The notes: generated by a model not told the origin, from the letters alone. A DNA stretch of 64,000 bases from WHSW01 sp963759295 (GCA_963759295.1 CAVWYT010000011.1:434001-498000), one strand, 5' to 3'. Counted from the first letter of the stretch, positions 17,021 to 29,562 are shown. Numbers and translations are program-made.

Positions 17021-17818
17021 GTGGAACTGTCCGGAAAGACGGCGCTGCTCACCGGCGCCACGGGGGGATTGGGGCGCGCGATCGCGGCGGCGTTGGCGGG
17101 GCGCGGCGCATCGCTGGTGCTCAGCTCGCGCCAGGCGACGGAGCTCGCGGCATTGGCCGGAACGCTCCCCGGCGAGGGCCATCGGACGATTGTCAGCGAT
17201 CTCGCCACCGACGGCGAGGCGGTTCGGCTGCTCGACGCCGCCGGCGAGATCGACGCCCTGGTGGCCAACGCCGGGCTGCCCGCCTCGGGTCGGCTCGACG
17301 ACTTCAGCGAGGAGCAGATCACCCGGGCGCTGCGGGTCAACCTCGAATCGCCGGTGCGGATGGCGCGGGAGCTCGTGCCGCGGCTCACCGAGCGGGGCTC
17401 GGGCCACCTGGTCTTCGTCTCATCGATCTCGGGCAAGGCCGCGACCGCACGCGCCTCGCTGTACGCGGCGACCAAGTTCGGGCTCAGGGGCTTCGCCTTG
17501 TGCCTGCGCGACGATCTGCGCGGCACCGGGGTCGGCGTCTCGGTGATCAGCCCCGGGCTGATCCGCGACGCCGGCATGTTCGCCGATTCCGGTGCGGCCG
17601 CATCGCCGCTCCTGGGCACCGGCAGGCCCGAGCAGGTCGGCGCCGCGGTCGTCCGCGCGATCGAAGACGACCGCGGCGAGATCACCGTCGCCCCACTGCG
17701 CCAGCGGCTGATGTCGCGGATCGCGATCAACGCCCCGGAGCTCTCGGCGAAGGTCGCCGGCGAGCTGGCCGCAAGGGTGGCGGACGAGATCGCCGCCGGT
17801 CAGACCGACAAGCGCTGA
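17021..17818 (+). CDS. Short-chain dehydrogenase/reductase
   Basis: GTG 17021 gives 265 aa. The NAD(P)-binding motif is TGATGGLGRAIAAAL, then NAGLPASGR, the catalytic serine in VFVSSISGKAATA and the YAATK active site. TAGTTT at 17006-17011 sits 9 nt before the start, as expected for a leaderless mRNA. It precedes the aconitase gene by 64 bp. The substrate is unknown. Confidence 0.85.
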   Translation: MELSGKTALLTGATGGLGRAIAAALAGRGASLVLSSRQATELAALAGTLPGEGHRTIVSDLATDGEAVRLLDAAGEIDALVANAGLPASGRLDDFSEEQITRALRVNLESPVRMARELVPRLTERGSGHLVFVSSISGKAATARASLYAATKFGLRGFALCLRDDLRGTGVGVSVISPGLIRDAGMFADSGAAASPLLGTGRPEQVGAAVVRAIEDDRGEITVAPLRQRLMSRIAINAPELSAKVAGELAARVADEIAAGQTDKR

Positions 17819-17882
17819 GCCGATCGCCGGATGCCGGCTCGCCGCGGCGAGGAACTCGGCCGCCGTAGGGAATACTGGATAC

Positions 17883-20690
<2,808 letters not shown>

Positions 20691-20745
20691 CCCCCGCGGC
20701 CGCAGGAGTCCGTCCCGACCGCTTCGGGGCTGCGGGCCTTCGCGG

Positions 20746-20774
20746 TTGACACCGGGTCGAGGGATGGGTCAGAA
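20746..20774 (+). promoter_or_regulatory. Promoter in the acnA-VOC intergenic region
   Basis: TTGACA (20746-20751) and TCAGAA (20769-20774) are 17 bp apart, an excellent -35 with a fair -10. No convincing protein gene follows on this strand. The predicted transcript starts near 20782, exactly where a self-complementary segment begins. Confidence 0.55.
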
Positions 20775-20781
20775 TGAGGTT

Positions 20782-20925
20782 CGCCCGCGGGAGGGAGAAA
20801 TCTTCAAGACTCGTCCCCGGCCAGTCCCGCCTCCGGGGACGATCGCGTCGGCATCCCTCCCTGGCTACCGGCGCGCTGGTGGTGGCGCGGGCCGTGTGGA
20901 CCCCCTGCCTCCCGCGGCCCCGCCC
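20782..20925 (+). ncRNA. Candidate structured small RNA
   Basis: CCGCGGGAGG at 20785-20794 pairs with CCTCCCGCGG at 20908-20917, closing a domain of about 130 nt. Inside it CGTCCCCGG (20812-20820) pairs with CCGGGGACG (20833-20841) around a 12 nt loop. A second GC-rich hairpin near the 3' end (20884-20924) competes with the closing stem and looks like a terminator. Size and folding recall a 6S-like or other sigma-dependent sRNA, but I do not recognise any Rfam family. RNase P, tmRNA and SRP RNA motifs are absent. Confidence 0.4.
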
Positions 20926-21077
20926 CGCCAATACCCACGACGACGGTGTGCCCGCGCCGATCGAAGCGGCGCGAATAGGGCCGAATGTATGTACGATCGG
21001 AGGGGTGTTAATTGCCCGATCGAACGGGGTACTCAGAACTTACGGATCAGGGGAGAAGTAGAGGGGGCCCTTGACAT
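20926..21077 (+). other. Intergenic stretch with lower GC and a 7-bp hairpin
   Basis: This part is clearly less GC-rich than the rest of the window. CGATCGG (20994-21000) and CCGATCG (21016-21022) form a stem with a 15 nt loop. A 34-codon ORF begins at ATG 20989 and ends inside the terminator hairpin, but it has no Shine-Dalgarno and I do not call it a gene. The stretch may be a second small transcript ending at 21114 or a regulatory site. Confidence 0.3.
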
Positions 21078-21114
21078 GGGGCGGGCCGCGTGACCCCCTT
21101 CGCGGTCCCGCCCC
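21078..21114. terminator. Bidirectional hairpin terminator
   Basis: GGGGCGGG (21078-21085) pairs with CCCGCCCC (21107-21114), with an inner CGCG/CGCG stem. It lies 29 bp beyond the stop of the minus-strand VOC gene and at the end of the plus-strand intergenic region. On the plus strand it is followed by CTATTT. It probably ends transcripts from both sides. Confidence 0.6.
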
Positions 21115-21142
21115 GCCTATTTCTCGGGCCGCCCGGCCACGG

Positions 21143-22015
21143 TCAGCTCGACGACCCGTCGAGGTCCTTGTTCTCGGGCACGAACTTGCTGGCGATGAAG
21201 GTCGCGCCCTGGGGGTCGCTGAGGATCGTCAGCCGGGTCCACGGAGCGTCGAATGGCGGGACGATCGCGGTTCCGCCCAGCTCGGCGGCCTTCGCCGCCG
21301 TGGCGTCGGGATCGTCGACCGCAAAGGTCACGCTCCAATGTGGCGGCGTGTCGGGCTGGTCGTCCGGGATCGGATTGATGCTGGCGACGACGTCCTCGAA
21401 GCCGGCCGGTCCGCCCACCGCCGCGATCTGCTTGCGCAGGTCGGGGTTGTCGCGCTCGAGGTAGTCGCCGTAGCCCGGCAGCGTCCACATCTCGGCGCCG
21501 CCTCCGAGCGCCAGCGTGGTCCAGCCGAAGACCGAGCCGTAGAAGGGCCTGGCGCTCTCCAGGTCGCGGGTGTTGAGGCCGTTGAAGGTCACCGAGACCG
21601 GCTCGTTGACGACTCGCGCGCCCCTGTGCTCCTTCGCCTGCCATGCGCAGAACGCGGCTCCCTCGGGATCGGTGAAGACGGCCATCCGCCCGGCGTCCAT
21701 GACGTCGAAGGGCTCGGTGAGGACGCGGCCGCCGGCGTCGCGGACCTTCGCCGCCGTCTCGTCGGCGCTCTCGACCCAGACGTAGGTGTTCCACATCGCC
21801 ATCGGCGGCGCGCCCTCGGGAACGGAGCCGACCGCGGCGACGTCGCCGCCGCGCACGCGGGCGATGAAGTACTTGCCCTCCGATCCCGGCGGCATCACGT
21901 CCTCGAACTCCCAGCCGAAGAGATCGCCGTAGAAGTCGACCGCGACCTCCGGGTCGGGCTGGCTCGTGTCCACCCAGCAGGGGACACCGGGGATGTATCC
22001 GTCTCGCTCGGGCAT
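21143..22015 (-). CDS. VOC-family protein with two glyoxalase-like domains
   Basis: The 290-aa protein is a tandem of two vicinal-oxygen-chelate domains: residues about 8-125 (PCWVDTSQPDPEVAVDFYGD, ending TDPEGAAFCAWQ) and about 140-265 (FNGLNTRDLESARPFYGSVF, ending LSDPQGATFIASKFVP). The pattern matches the CFP-30B/27 kDa antigen-like VOC proteins of actinobacteria. Metal ligands are not obvious in both halves. The function is unknown; relatives are often called glyoxalase or bleomycin-resistance proteins. Confidence 0.8.
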   Translation of the reverse strand: MPERDGYIPGVPCWVDTSQPDPEVAVDFYGDLFGWEFEDVMPPGSEGKYFIARVRGGDVAAVGSVPEGAPPMAMWNTYVWVESADETAAKVRDAGGRVLTEPFDVMDAGRMAVFTDPEGAAFCAWQAKEHRGARVVNEPVSVTFNGLNTRDLESARPFYGSVFGWTTLALGGGAEMWTLPGYGDYLERDNPDLRKQIAAVGGPAGFEDVVASINPIPDDQPDTPPHWSVTFAVDDPDATAAKAAELGGTAIVPPFDAPWTRLTILSDPQGATFIASKFVPENKDLDGSSS

Positions 22016-22100
22016 TGCGCGCTCCTTCGGTCGCTTCTCGCGGTCTCCACACCCTATTGGCGATCGAAGGGTCGGCGCGTCGGCATCGATGCGGGCGGAG

Positions 22101-23036
22101 TCAGCTGAGGTCGATCACCAGACGATCGCGGTGCTCGCGCACCTCGGTGCCAAGCGACGCGCAGGCGGCGGTGAAGCGATCGCGAATCCAGGTCGCCTCA
22201 TCGGCGTCCGCGAGCCGCGTGTGGCAGCAGTCGATCGCGAGCGGGACCGCCTCCACCCGCGTCGGTCCACGATCATGGAGGTCGACGAAAAAGAGCAGCC
22301 CGAGGTCGTTTCGCAGACCTGGGTCCGTCGCGTAGTCGTCGACGAAGTCGCCGAGGTCGTAAAGGATCGGAGCGCAGACGCCGTGGAAGACGTGCGCGGA
22401 ATGGCCGGCGACCAAGGTCGCTCCAGCCGTCACGAGACCTGCGGCCGACTCTCGAACCGCCGGGATCGGCTCGGCCACCATGTTCGGACCCCAGTGGGGC
22501 GTCACCAGGATCCAGTCGGCCTCGACCCGCGCGATCGCCTCCCTCACCCAGCCGAGGCCGTAGGCGATGCCGGGCTGGTTCTCGCCCGCCGCGTAGGTCG
22601 GCGGATGATCGCTGCAGCCGATCACGGCCAGCCTCGCGCCGGCCGCCTCCAGGATCACCGGAGCGCGGGCGGCGTCCCGGTTCGGCCCTGCGCCGACGCA
22701 GCGCACCCCTGCGGCCTCGACGTACCCGACGGTGTCGAGCAGGGCGTCAGCGCCGAAGTCGAGCGCGTGATTGTTGGCCAGCGTGACGCAGTCGACCCCG
22801 AGCTTCGCCAACACCTCGGTCGCGACCGGGGGCGCCCGGAAGAAGAACGGCTTGTTCGGCTCCGGCCACCGCTCGCCCCGCTCGGAGATGCAGCACTCGA
22901 GGTTGAGCACGAACAAGTCCGCCTCCTCCACGACGGCGACGACACCGTCCGAGACCACCGTGTCCGCGCCCGAGCGGAGGATCGCATCGCCCACCAGCCT
23001 GCCGAGCATCGTGTCACCGGCGAGCGCGAGCTTCAT
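22101..23036 (-). CDS. CapA-like calcineurin-fold protein
   Basis: The 311-aa protein starts LALAGDTMLGRLVGD, then has VLNLECCISERG, LANNHALDFG and GHSAHVFHGV, the metal-binding blocks of the CapA/PgsA poly-gamma-glutamate synthesis family. No signal peptide or membrane helix is seen, so it is probably a cytoplasmic metallophosphatase-like enzyme rather than a capsule protein. It overlaps the DUF3817 gene by ATGA. Confidence 0.78.
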   Translation of the reverse strand: MKLALAGDTMLGRLVGDAILRSGADTVVSDGVVAVVEEADLFVLNLECCISERGERWPEPNKPFFFRAPPVATEVLAKLGVDCVTLANNHALDFGADALLDTVGYVEAAGVRCVGAGPNRDAARAPVILEAAGARLAVIGCSDHPPTYAAGENQPGIAYGLGWVREAIARVEADWILVTPHWGPNMVAEPIPAVRESAAGLVTAGATLVAGHSAHVFHGVCAPILYDLGDFVDDYATDPGLRNDLGLLFFVDLHDRGPTRVEAVPLAIDCCHTRLADADEATWIRDRFTAACASLGTEVREHRDRLVIDLS

Positions 23037-23386
23037 CGCGCGGCGTGGAAGGGGCGGCTCGCCGCAACGGGTCCACGCCCCTTGCGCTCGATGTAGTGGA
23101 TCGCGATCACGCTACCCACCGGCCCGACCGGCGTCAGGGTCGCGGCGAGCAGCGTGTACGGCGCCTCGTGGCGAAGGACCGCGAGCCAGATCAGCAGCGC
23201 CAGGGCGATGAAGCCGATGCCGTGGGAGAGGCCGAGGATCGCGGTCGGCCCGTCGAGGCCGGGGGCGAGCCAGACGACGATCAGGGCGGCGAACAGGGCC
23301 AGCTCCACGTACGACGCCCGCTTCACCCAGGCGAACATCGGCCCCGGGACGGGCGTCCGCAGCACCGCTGCCTCGTCGATGCTCAT
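23033..23386 (-). CDS. DUF3817 small membrane protein
   Basis: ATG 23386 gives 117 aa with three membrane helices. AWVKRASYVELALFAALIVV near the N-terminus and LGLSHGIGFIALALLIWL are typical of the DUF3817 family, which is common in actinobacteria and has no known function. It overlaps the CapA-like gene by 4 nt, so the two are co-translated. Confidence 0.75.
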   Translation of the reverse strand: MSIDEAAVLRTPVPGPMFAWVKRASYVELALFAALIVVWLAPGLDGPTAILGLSHGIGFIALALLIWLAVLRHEAPYTLLAATLTPVGPVGSVIAIHYIERKGRGPVAASRPFHAAR

Positions 23387-23510
23387 GGGCGATTGATAGC
23401 GCAGCGCGGTGGCGCGCCCGGTCCCACACGCGCGTCGCGCTCCGACCGTCGCCGCCCCCGGGCGCACCGGGCCGATCGGGCTCGAGCCGTCGTCCCGGCA
23501 CAATTGCGTG

Positions 23511-24968
23511 ATGCGACGGATCTCGCTCGCAGCCTGCGCGCTCGCTGCGCTTTACTTGGCTTCTCCGGCGTCGGGCGCGACCCTGACGCCGGTCGGCGAC
23601 TTCGCCGACCCGGTGTTCGTCACCTCCGACCCCTCGAACCCGGACCGACTGTTCGTGGTCGAGCAGGCAGGGCGTATCCAGGTCTCCGAGAATGGGGTCG
23701 CGAGCACCTTCCTCGACCTCGCCGGCGCCGGCATGGTCGCGGCGGGCGGGGAGCGCGGCCTGCTCTCGATGGCTCCCGCTCCCGACTTCGCGACCTCCGG
23801 TCGCTTCTACGTCTACTACACGCGCAGCGGGTCGCCCGCCGAGCTCGGCGACCTCCAGGTCGACGAGTTCACCGCGACCGGAGATGCCACGCCGCTATCC
23901 AGCCGGCGCCCGATCCTGACCATCGATCATCCCGCCGGCAACCACAACGGCGGCCAGCTGCAGTTCGGCCCGGACGGTTACCTCTATCTCGCCACCGGGG
24001 ACGGGGGCGGGGCCGGCGATGTGAGCGGAAACGCCCAGTCGCTGGACACGCTGCTCGGCAAGCTGCTGCGGATCGATCCGCATCCCTCGGGCGCGGCGGC
24101 CTACTCGATTCCGCCCGACAACCCATACGCCGGCCCGACCGCCGGGCTCGACGAGATCTGGAGCTACGGCCTGCGCAACCCGTGGCGATTCTCGTTCGAT
24201 CGCTCAACCGGCGCCCTGCTGATCGGCGAGGTCGGCCAGGGAGCGCGCGAGGAGGTCGACTACCGGACGGCGCCGATGGCGGGTCGCGGCGACAACTTCG
24301 GCTGGAATTGTCGCGAGGGGCTGAGCGCCTATGCGGGGGCGCCGGCGAGCTGCGCCTCGGCGAGCGGCTTCGTCGACCCGATCCACGACTACGACCACTC
24401 CGGCGGCAACTGCGCGATCACCGGCGGCTACGTGGTCCGCGACGCCAGCCTCGGCGACCTGTACGGGCGTTACCTGTTCGCCGACGAGTGCGTCGGCCAG
24501 ATCCTCTCGCTGGCGCCCGCGACGCCGCGGGCGGCGGACGTGCGCTCCGAGGGCCTCTCGGTGAGCGGGCCGTCCAGCTTCGGCGAGGACTCCTGCGGCC
24601 GGATCTACGTCGCCTCGCTGGGCGCCGACCAGGTCCTGCGATTCGCGGGCTCGACTCCGGCGGATTGCAGCCCCCCGCCCCCGCCGGGGAATCCGGCCCC
24701 GCCCCCTGCGCGGCCGAGCTGCGCCGGCCGCCTCGCCACGCTCACGGCGGCCCTGGCGGGCCCGATGATCGGCACAGGCGGCGAGGACGTGATCGTCGCC
24801 GACGGGCGGGGAAACCGGATCCGGGCCAAGGGCGGAGACGACGTCATCTGCGGCGGCGGCGGCGATGATCGGATCCGCGGCGGCGGCGGCGGCGATCGGA
24901 TCCGCGGCGGCCGCGGCGACGACCGCTGCCGCGGCGGCGCCGGCCGCGATCGCCTGCGTTCCTGCTGA
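23511..24968 (+). CDS. Secreted PQQ-type sugar (glucose/sorbosone) dehydrogenase with C-terminal RTX-like repeats
   Basis: ATG 23511 gives 485 aa; the longer frame to 23409 lacks a signal peptide at its start. The first 20 residues form a Sec signal (SLAACALAALYLASPASGA). The catalytic domain is the six-bladed soluble glucose-dehydrogenase fold, with DHPAGNHNGGQLQFGPDGYL, YLATGDGGG and SYGLRNPWRFSFD. It probably oxidises sugars outside the cell with PQQ. A proline-rich linker near residue 385 leads to a C-terminal block of glycine/aspartate repeats (GGDDVICGGGGDDRIRGG), like RTX calcium-binding nonapeptides. This is an uncommon fusion. Confidence 0.8.
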   Translation: MRRISLAACALAALYLASPASGATLTPVGDFADPVFVTSDPSNPDRLFVVEQAGRIQVSENGVASTFLDLAGAGMVAAGGERGLLSMAPAPDFATSGRFYVYYTRSGSPAELGDLQVDEFTATGDATPLSSRRPILTIDHPAGNHNGGQLQFGPDGYLYLATGDGGGAGDVSGNAQSLDTLLGKLLRIDPHPSGAAAYSIPPDNPYAGPTAGLDEIWSYGLRNPWRFSFDRSTGALLIGEVGQGAREEVDYRTAPMAGRGDNFGWNCREGLSAYAGAPASCASASGFVDPIHDYDHSGGNCAITGGYVVRDASLGDLYGRYLFADECVGQILSLAPATPRAADVRSEGLSVSGPSSFGEDSCGRIYVASLGADQVLRFAGSTPADCSPPPPPGNPAPPPARPSCAGRLATLTAALAGPMIGTGGEDVIVADGRGNRIRAKGGDDVICGGGGDDRIRGGGGGDRIRGGRGDDRCRGGAGRDRLRSC

Positions 24969-25048
24969 GCGCCGCTTGCACCGCCTCCCCGGCAACGTCC
25001 GATCCTTGCGCGGGCTCGACCTCCCGGCGCGGCTCGAACGCGCCCGGC

Positions 25049-28000
25049 TCAGCCCTCGAGCGCCGTGAGCACGATGCGCTCCTGCTCGAGGCGGTGCGCG
25101 GCCGGGTAGCCCTCGCTCGGGCTCGAGCGCTGCGGGCGACCGACGTACTGGAGCTCGACGCCGTCCGGCACGAGCTCGGGCAGGCGGCGGGCCATCACGC
25201 TCCAGGCTCCCATGTTCTTCGGCTCCTCCTGGGCCCAGACGACCTTTTTGATCCCGGGATAGGAGGCGATCAGCTTCTCGAGCTCGTTGCGCGCGAACGG
25301 GTAGAGCAGCTCGACCCGCGCGACCGCGACCGAGCTCGCGTCGGCGCGGCGCTCGTGCCCGTCGATGTCGTAGAAGACCTTGCCGTTACAGAGGACGAGC
25401 CGGTCGATCTCCTCGCGGCGGCTCGCGGCTCGCGGGTCGTCGAGGACGAACTGGAAGCTGCCGCCGATCAGGTCCTCGAGCGAGGATGCCGCGGCGCGCA
25501 GGCGCAGCAGGCCCTTCGGTGTGAAGACGACCAGGGGGCGCGGCTTCGCGATCCGCGCCTGGCGGCGCAGGAGGTGGAAGTACTGGGCGGCCGTGGTCGG
25601 ATTTGCGAGCCGGATGTTGCCCTCCGAGCCGAGCTGGATGAAACGCTCGATGCGGGCGCTCGAATGCTCCGGGCCGGCGCCCTCGTAGCCGTGCGGCAGC
25701 AGCAGGGTGAGGCGAGTCGTCTGGCCCCACTTCGACTCGCCGGCGACGATGAAGCTGTCGATGATCACCTGCGCGGAGTTCGCGAAGTCGCCGAACTGCG
25801 CCTCCCAGACGATCAGGCTCTCCGGCGAGGCGGCCGAGTAGCCGTACTCGAACCCGAGGCAGCCGGCCTCCGAGAGCGGGCTGTTGTGGAGCTCGAACGG
25901 CGCCAGGGCGTTGGAGAGGTTCTGGATCGGCACGTACCTGAGGCCGGTCTTCTCGTCGTGCAGGGCGAGGTGGCGGTGCGAGAACGTGCCGCGCTCGGTG
26001 TCCTGGCCGGTGAGCCGGATGTGGGTGCCCTCGGTCAGCAGGGAGGCGAAGGCCAACGCCTCGGCGTGACCGAACTCGATCTCGCCGGAGTCGAGCTTCT
26101 CGATCCGCGAGGTCAGCGGCTTGCGCAGCTTGCGGTGGATCGCGAAGCTGTCCGGGACCGTGAGCAGCTCCTCGTTGAGCGAGCGCAGTCGCTTCTCCGA
26201 GACCGCGGTCTCGACCTCGGGGCTCTTGGTGCGGTCGAGCTCGCCGGTGCCGACAGCGGTCGAGCTCGGGTCCTCGTACTCGCCCGCCTCCATCTTCGCG
26301 CGCAGCGCGTTCAGGTCGCTCTGGAGCCGCTCGAGCCGCTGCTTTCCCTCGGCCTCGACCTGTTGATCGTCGACGACGCCCTCAGCGACCAGCTGCCTGG
26401 CGTAGATCTCCGAGACCGGCGCGTGGTCCTTGATCTGCGCCGCCATCCTCGGCTGCGTGTAGGCGGGCTCGTCGGTCTCGTTGTGGCCGTAGCGGCGGTA
26501 GCCGATCAGGTCGATGACCACGTCGCGGCCCCACTGCTCGCGGTAGGCCATCGCCAGCCGGACCGCCGAGATGCAGGCCTCGACGTCGTCGGCGTTGACG
26601 TGGATGATCGGGCAGTTGAAGCCCTTCGCCATGTCGCCGGCGTAGGGTGTCGAGCGCTCCTCGCTCGGGTCGGTCGTGAAGCCGACCTGGTTGTCGGTGA
26701 TCAGGTGGATCGTGCCGCCGGTCGAGTAGCCCCGCAGCGACTGCAGGTTGAGCGTCTCGGCGACCACGCCCTGGCCGGGGAAGGCGGCGTCGCCGTGCAG
26801 CAGCACCGGCACGGCGACGTGCGGGTTGTGATGCAGCTTCGGCCCCGAGTGCTCGGTCTGCGCCGCGCGGGCGCCGCCGGTGACCACCGGGTCGACGAAC
26901 TCGAGGTGGCTCGGGTTCGGGTGCAGCCGCATCTTCACCTGCTCGCCGTCGCGAGTCTCGAGAAGGCCCTCGGCGCCGTGGTGGTACTTGACGTCGCCGG
27001 TGCCCGAGTGCGGGATCGCGGCGATCGCCTTCACCTGGTCGAGCGCCTTCGCGCCCTCGAACTCGGCCAGGATCGATTCGACGGAGCGGCCGAGGTTGTG
27101 GGCGAGGACGCTGAGCCGGCCGCGGTGGGCCATCCCGATCACGACCTCCTCGGCGCCGTTCTGCCGCGCCAGGGTCGCGATCTCGTCGAGCATCGGCACG
27201 TCGCGTCGAGGCCCTCGATCGAGAACATCTTCTGGCCCAGGTAGGCCTTCTGGAGGAAGCGCTCGAACTGGAAGACCTCGATCAGGCGCGAGAGCAGGCC
27301 GAGCTTCTCGTCGGGATCGCAGCGGGGCCCGGTGCCAGCCGGTCTCGATCATCTCCCGCAGCCAGACGCGCTGCTGATGGGAGGACAGGTGCTCGATCTG
27401 GTAGGCGATCGTGCCGCAGTAAGCCTCGCGCATCCGAGGCAGCGCGTCGAGCAGCGTCTCGCCCTCGACCCCGATCCGCAGGATCGAGGCCGGGATCTGC
27501 GACATCAGATCGGGCGTCAGGTTGACGTTCTCGGGATCGAGCGCCGGATCGCCCTTCGGCTCGGCGCCGAGCGGGTTGACGTTCGCGGCCAGGTGGCCGT
27601 GGGTGCGGTACGCCTTGAGCAGCGAGGTCGCCGCCTGCACGGCCTGAAGCAGCTGCAGCTCCGGCTCGGCCGCGACCGCGCTGGCTCGGCCGTGCTCGGG
27701 GCGCCGAGCGGCGGCGCGGAGGCGGAGGCCGGATGCGCGCTGGTGACCACGTTGGTCGCGATCCGCAGCTCCTCCGCGACGCTCTCGTAGAAGCCGTCGT
27801 CGCCCTGCAGGAGCTGGTCGAGGCGTCGCAAGAACGACCCCGACTCCGCCCCCTGGATGATCCGGTGGTCGTAGGTCGAGCTGGTCGTCATCACCTTCGA
27901 GATGCCCAGCGCCTTGACCTTGTCGGCGGGGGCGTGCGCCCACTCGACCGGGTAGGCGAGCGAGCCGCACCGCGACGATCGTCCCCTGCCCGCGCATCAG

Positions 28001-28974
28001 CCGCGGCACCGAGGCGACGGTTCCGAGCCCGCCCGGGTTGGTGAGCGTGATGTTCGTCCCCTGGAAGTCGTCGGTCGAGAGAGCGTTCTCGCGCGTCTTC
28101 GTGATCAGGTCCTCGTAGTAGGCGTGGAAGCCCGAGAAGTCGAGCGTCTCCGCGGCCTTCATGCACGGGACCATCAGGCTGCGCGAGCCGTCCTTGCGCT
28201 CGACGTCGACGGCGATCCCGAGGTTGACGTGGGCCGGCTCGACGACGAACGCCTTGCCGTCGCGCTCCTCGTAGCCGCGCCTCATCACCGGCCACTCGGT
28301 CGCGGCCTTGACGATCGCCCAAGCGATCAGGTGCGTGAACGAGACCTTCATCCCGCGCTCCTCGAGCGCCTCGTTGATCGCCTTGCGCTTCGCGTCGAGC
28401 GTGTCCACCGCCAGGGTCCGGAACGAGGTCGCGGTCGGCATCTCGCGGCTCTCGTTCATCAGCCGTGGCGAGCGTCCCGGCGGGGCCACGCAGCGGCTTC
28501 GCCTCTCCGGTCTCCGCGACGGTGGGCGCGACGCCGCCGTCGGCCGCGGCGAGCACGTCGGCCTTGACGATCTTGCCGCCGAGCCCGCTGCCACTGACCC
28601 CGCCGAGGTCGACGCCCTTGGCGGCGGCGACCCGGCGCGCCACCGGCGAGGCGTGAGAGTCGGCGCCGTCGCCGGCGACCGGCGCCTCGGGCGCGGCCGG
28701 GGCAGGAGCGGCTTCGGCGGGCGGCGCCGGCGGCGGCATCCGCCCCCGCGGTCATCTCCGCCAGTCCCTGGCCGACCTGGACCGTGTCGTCGGGCTGGAC
28801 CAGAAGCTTGGTGATCGTCCCGGCGGCCGGCGCCGGCACCTCGGCGTCGATCTTGTCGGTCGAGACCTCGACCACCGTGTCGCCCTCGGCGACCTGCCGG
28901 CCCTCGGAGACGTGCCACTCGAGGATCGTGCCCTCGGTCACCGACTCGCCCATCTCCGGCATCGAGATGACCAC
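25049..28974 (-). CDS. kgd: Multifunctional 2-oxoglutarate dehydrogenase E2/E1 (Kgd-type), frameshifted
   Basis: About 1,300 aa. GTG 28974 is the assumed start. Domain order: lipoyl domain (VSTDKIDAEVPAP, lysine in DK), a Pro/Ala linker, a peripheral-subunit-binding domain (ASPVARRVAAAKGVDLGG), an E2 succinyltransferase core with DHRIIQGAESGSFL, and a thiamine-diphosphate E1 part (GMAHRGRLSVLAHNLG, then RRYGHNETDEPAYTQP). Frame changes occur near 27205, 27335, 27690, 27970, 28470 and 28745. Mycobacterial Kgd has the E2-E1 fusion but lacks the lipoyl domain, so this version appears more complete. It converts 2-oxoglutarate to succinyl-CoA in the TCA cycle with a separate lipoamide dehydrogenase. 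Confidence 0.9.
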
Positions 28975-29053
28975 CGTCTCGCCCCGTGGAACGACCGACG
29001 TCCCGTCCGCCTCCTCCGCTCCGCGTCCGGGGGCGGACGGGTCAGCCGCGGGC

Positions 29054-29476
29054 TCACTCGGCGCCGTCGTGCTCGATGGCGGTCTCGATCACCCCGGGCT
29101 GCGCGGAGTCGGAGTCCACCGACTCGTCGCCGAGGTCCGCGTCGCCCTCTCCACCGCCCATCACGAGGCCCGCCTTGGTCTCCTCGAGCGGCGACGGATC
29201 GGCCGACGCCCCGTTGCCGGAGCCGGCTCCGTTCGGGTCGATCTGCGCCAGCGCCTGGCCGACCTCGACCGTGTCGTCGGGCTGGGCGAGCAGCTTGGTG
29301 ATCACGCCGCTCGTCGGCGCCGGCACCTCGGCGTCGATCTTGTCGGTCGAGACCTCGACCACCGTGTCGCCCTCGGCGACCTCCTGGCCCTCGGAGACGT
29401 GCCACTCGAGGATCGTGCCCTCGGTCACCGACTCCCCCATCTGGGGCATCTGGACCTCGACCACGCCCTCCGCCAT
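29054..29476 (-). CDS. Stand-alone lipoyl-domain protein
   Basis: The 140-aa protein is a single lipoyl domain (residues about 5-80: GTILEWHVSEGQEVAEGDTV, lysine in VSTDKIDAEV) followed by a disordered acidic tail with Gly, Asn and Asp. Its lipoyl part is almost identical to the N-terminal domain of Kgd, 79 bp downstream on the same strand. The stop is in frame and followed by further stops, so it is probably a separate protein rather than the start of Kgd. It could be an extra swinging arm for the complex or a 2-oxoacid dehydrogenase E2 remnant. Confidence 0.8.
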   Translation of the reverse strand: MAEGVVEVQMPQMGESVTEGTILEWHVSEGQEVAEGDTVVEVSTDKIDAEVPAPTSGVITKLLAQPDDTVEVGQALAQIDPNGAGSGNGASADPSPLEETKAGLVMGGGEGDADLGDESVDSDSAQPGVIETAIEHDGAE

Positions 29477-29490
29477 CAGAAGGATCGCCC

Positions 29491-29562
29491 TGGCGACGAA
29501 AGCGGCGCGTGCATCGGTTCGAACGGTCGCGCTGGCGGCGAAGGCGGGGTGTGCATCGGTTC
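29491..29562. repeat. Two imperfect 30-bp direct repeats upstream of the lipoyl gene
   Basis: The 30 bp at 29491-29520 recurs at 29533-29562 with a 42 bp period and four mismatches; both copies share GTGCATCGGTTC at the 3' end. They lie in the leader region of the minus-strand lipoyl gene, where paired sites could bind a regulator. Confidence 0.55.

Noticed and set aside
20774..21061. 95-codon frame in the acnA-VOC intergenic region
   Set aside because: Its start overlaps the predicted -10 box, there is no Shine-Dalgarno, the protein looks random, and RNA structure explains the region better.
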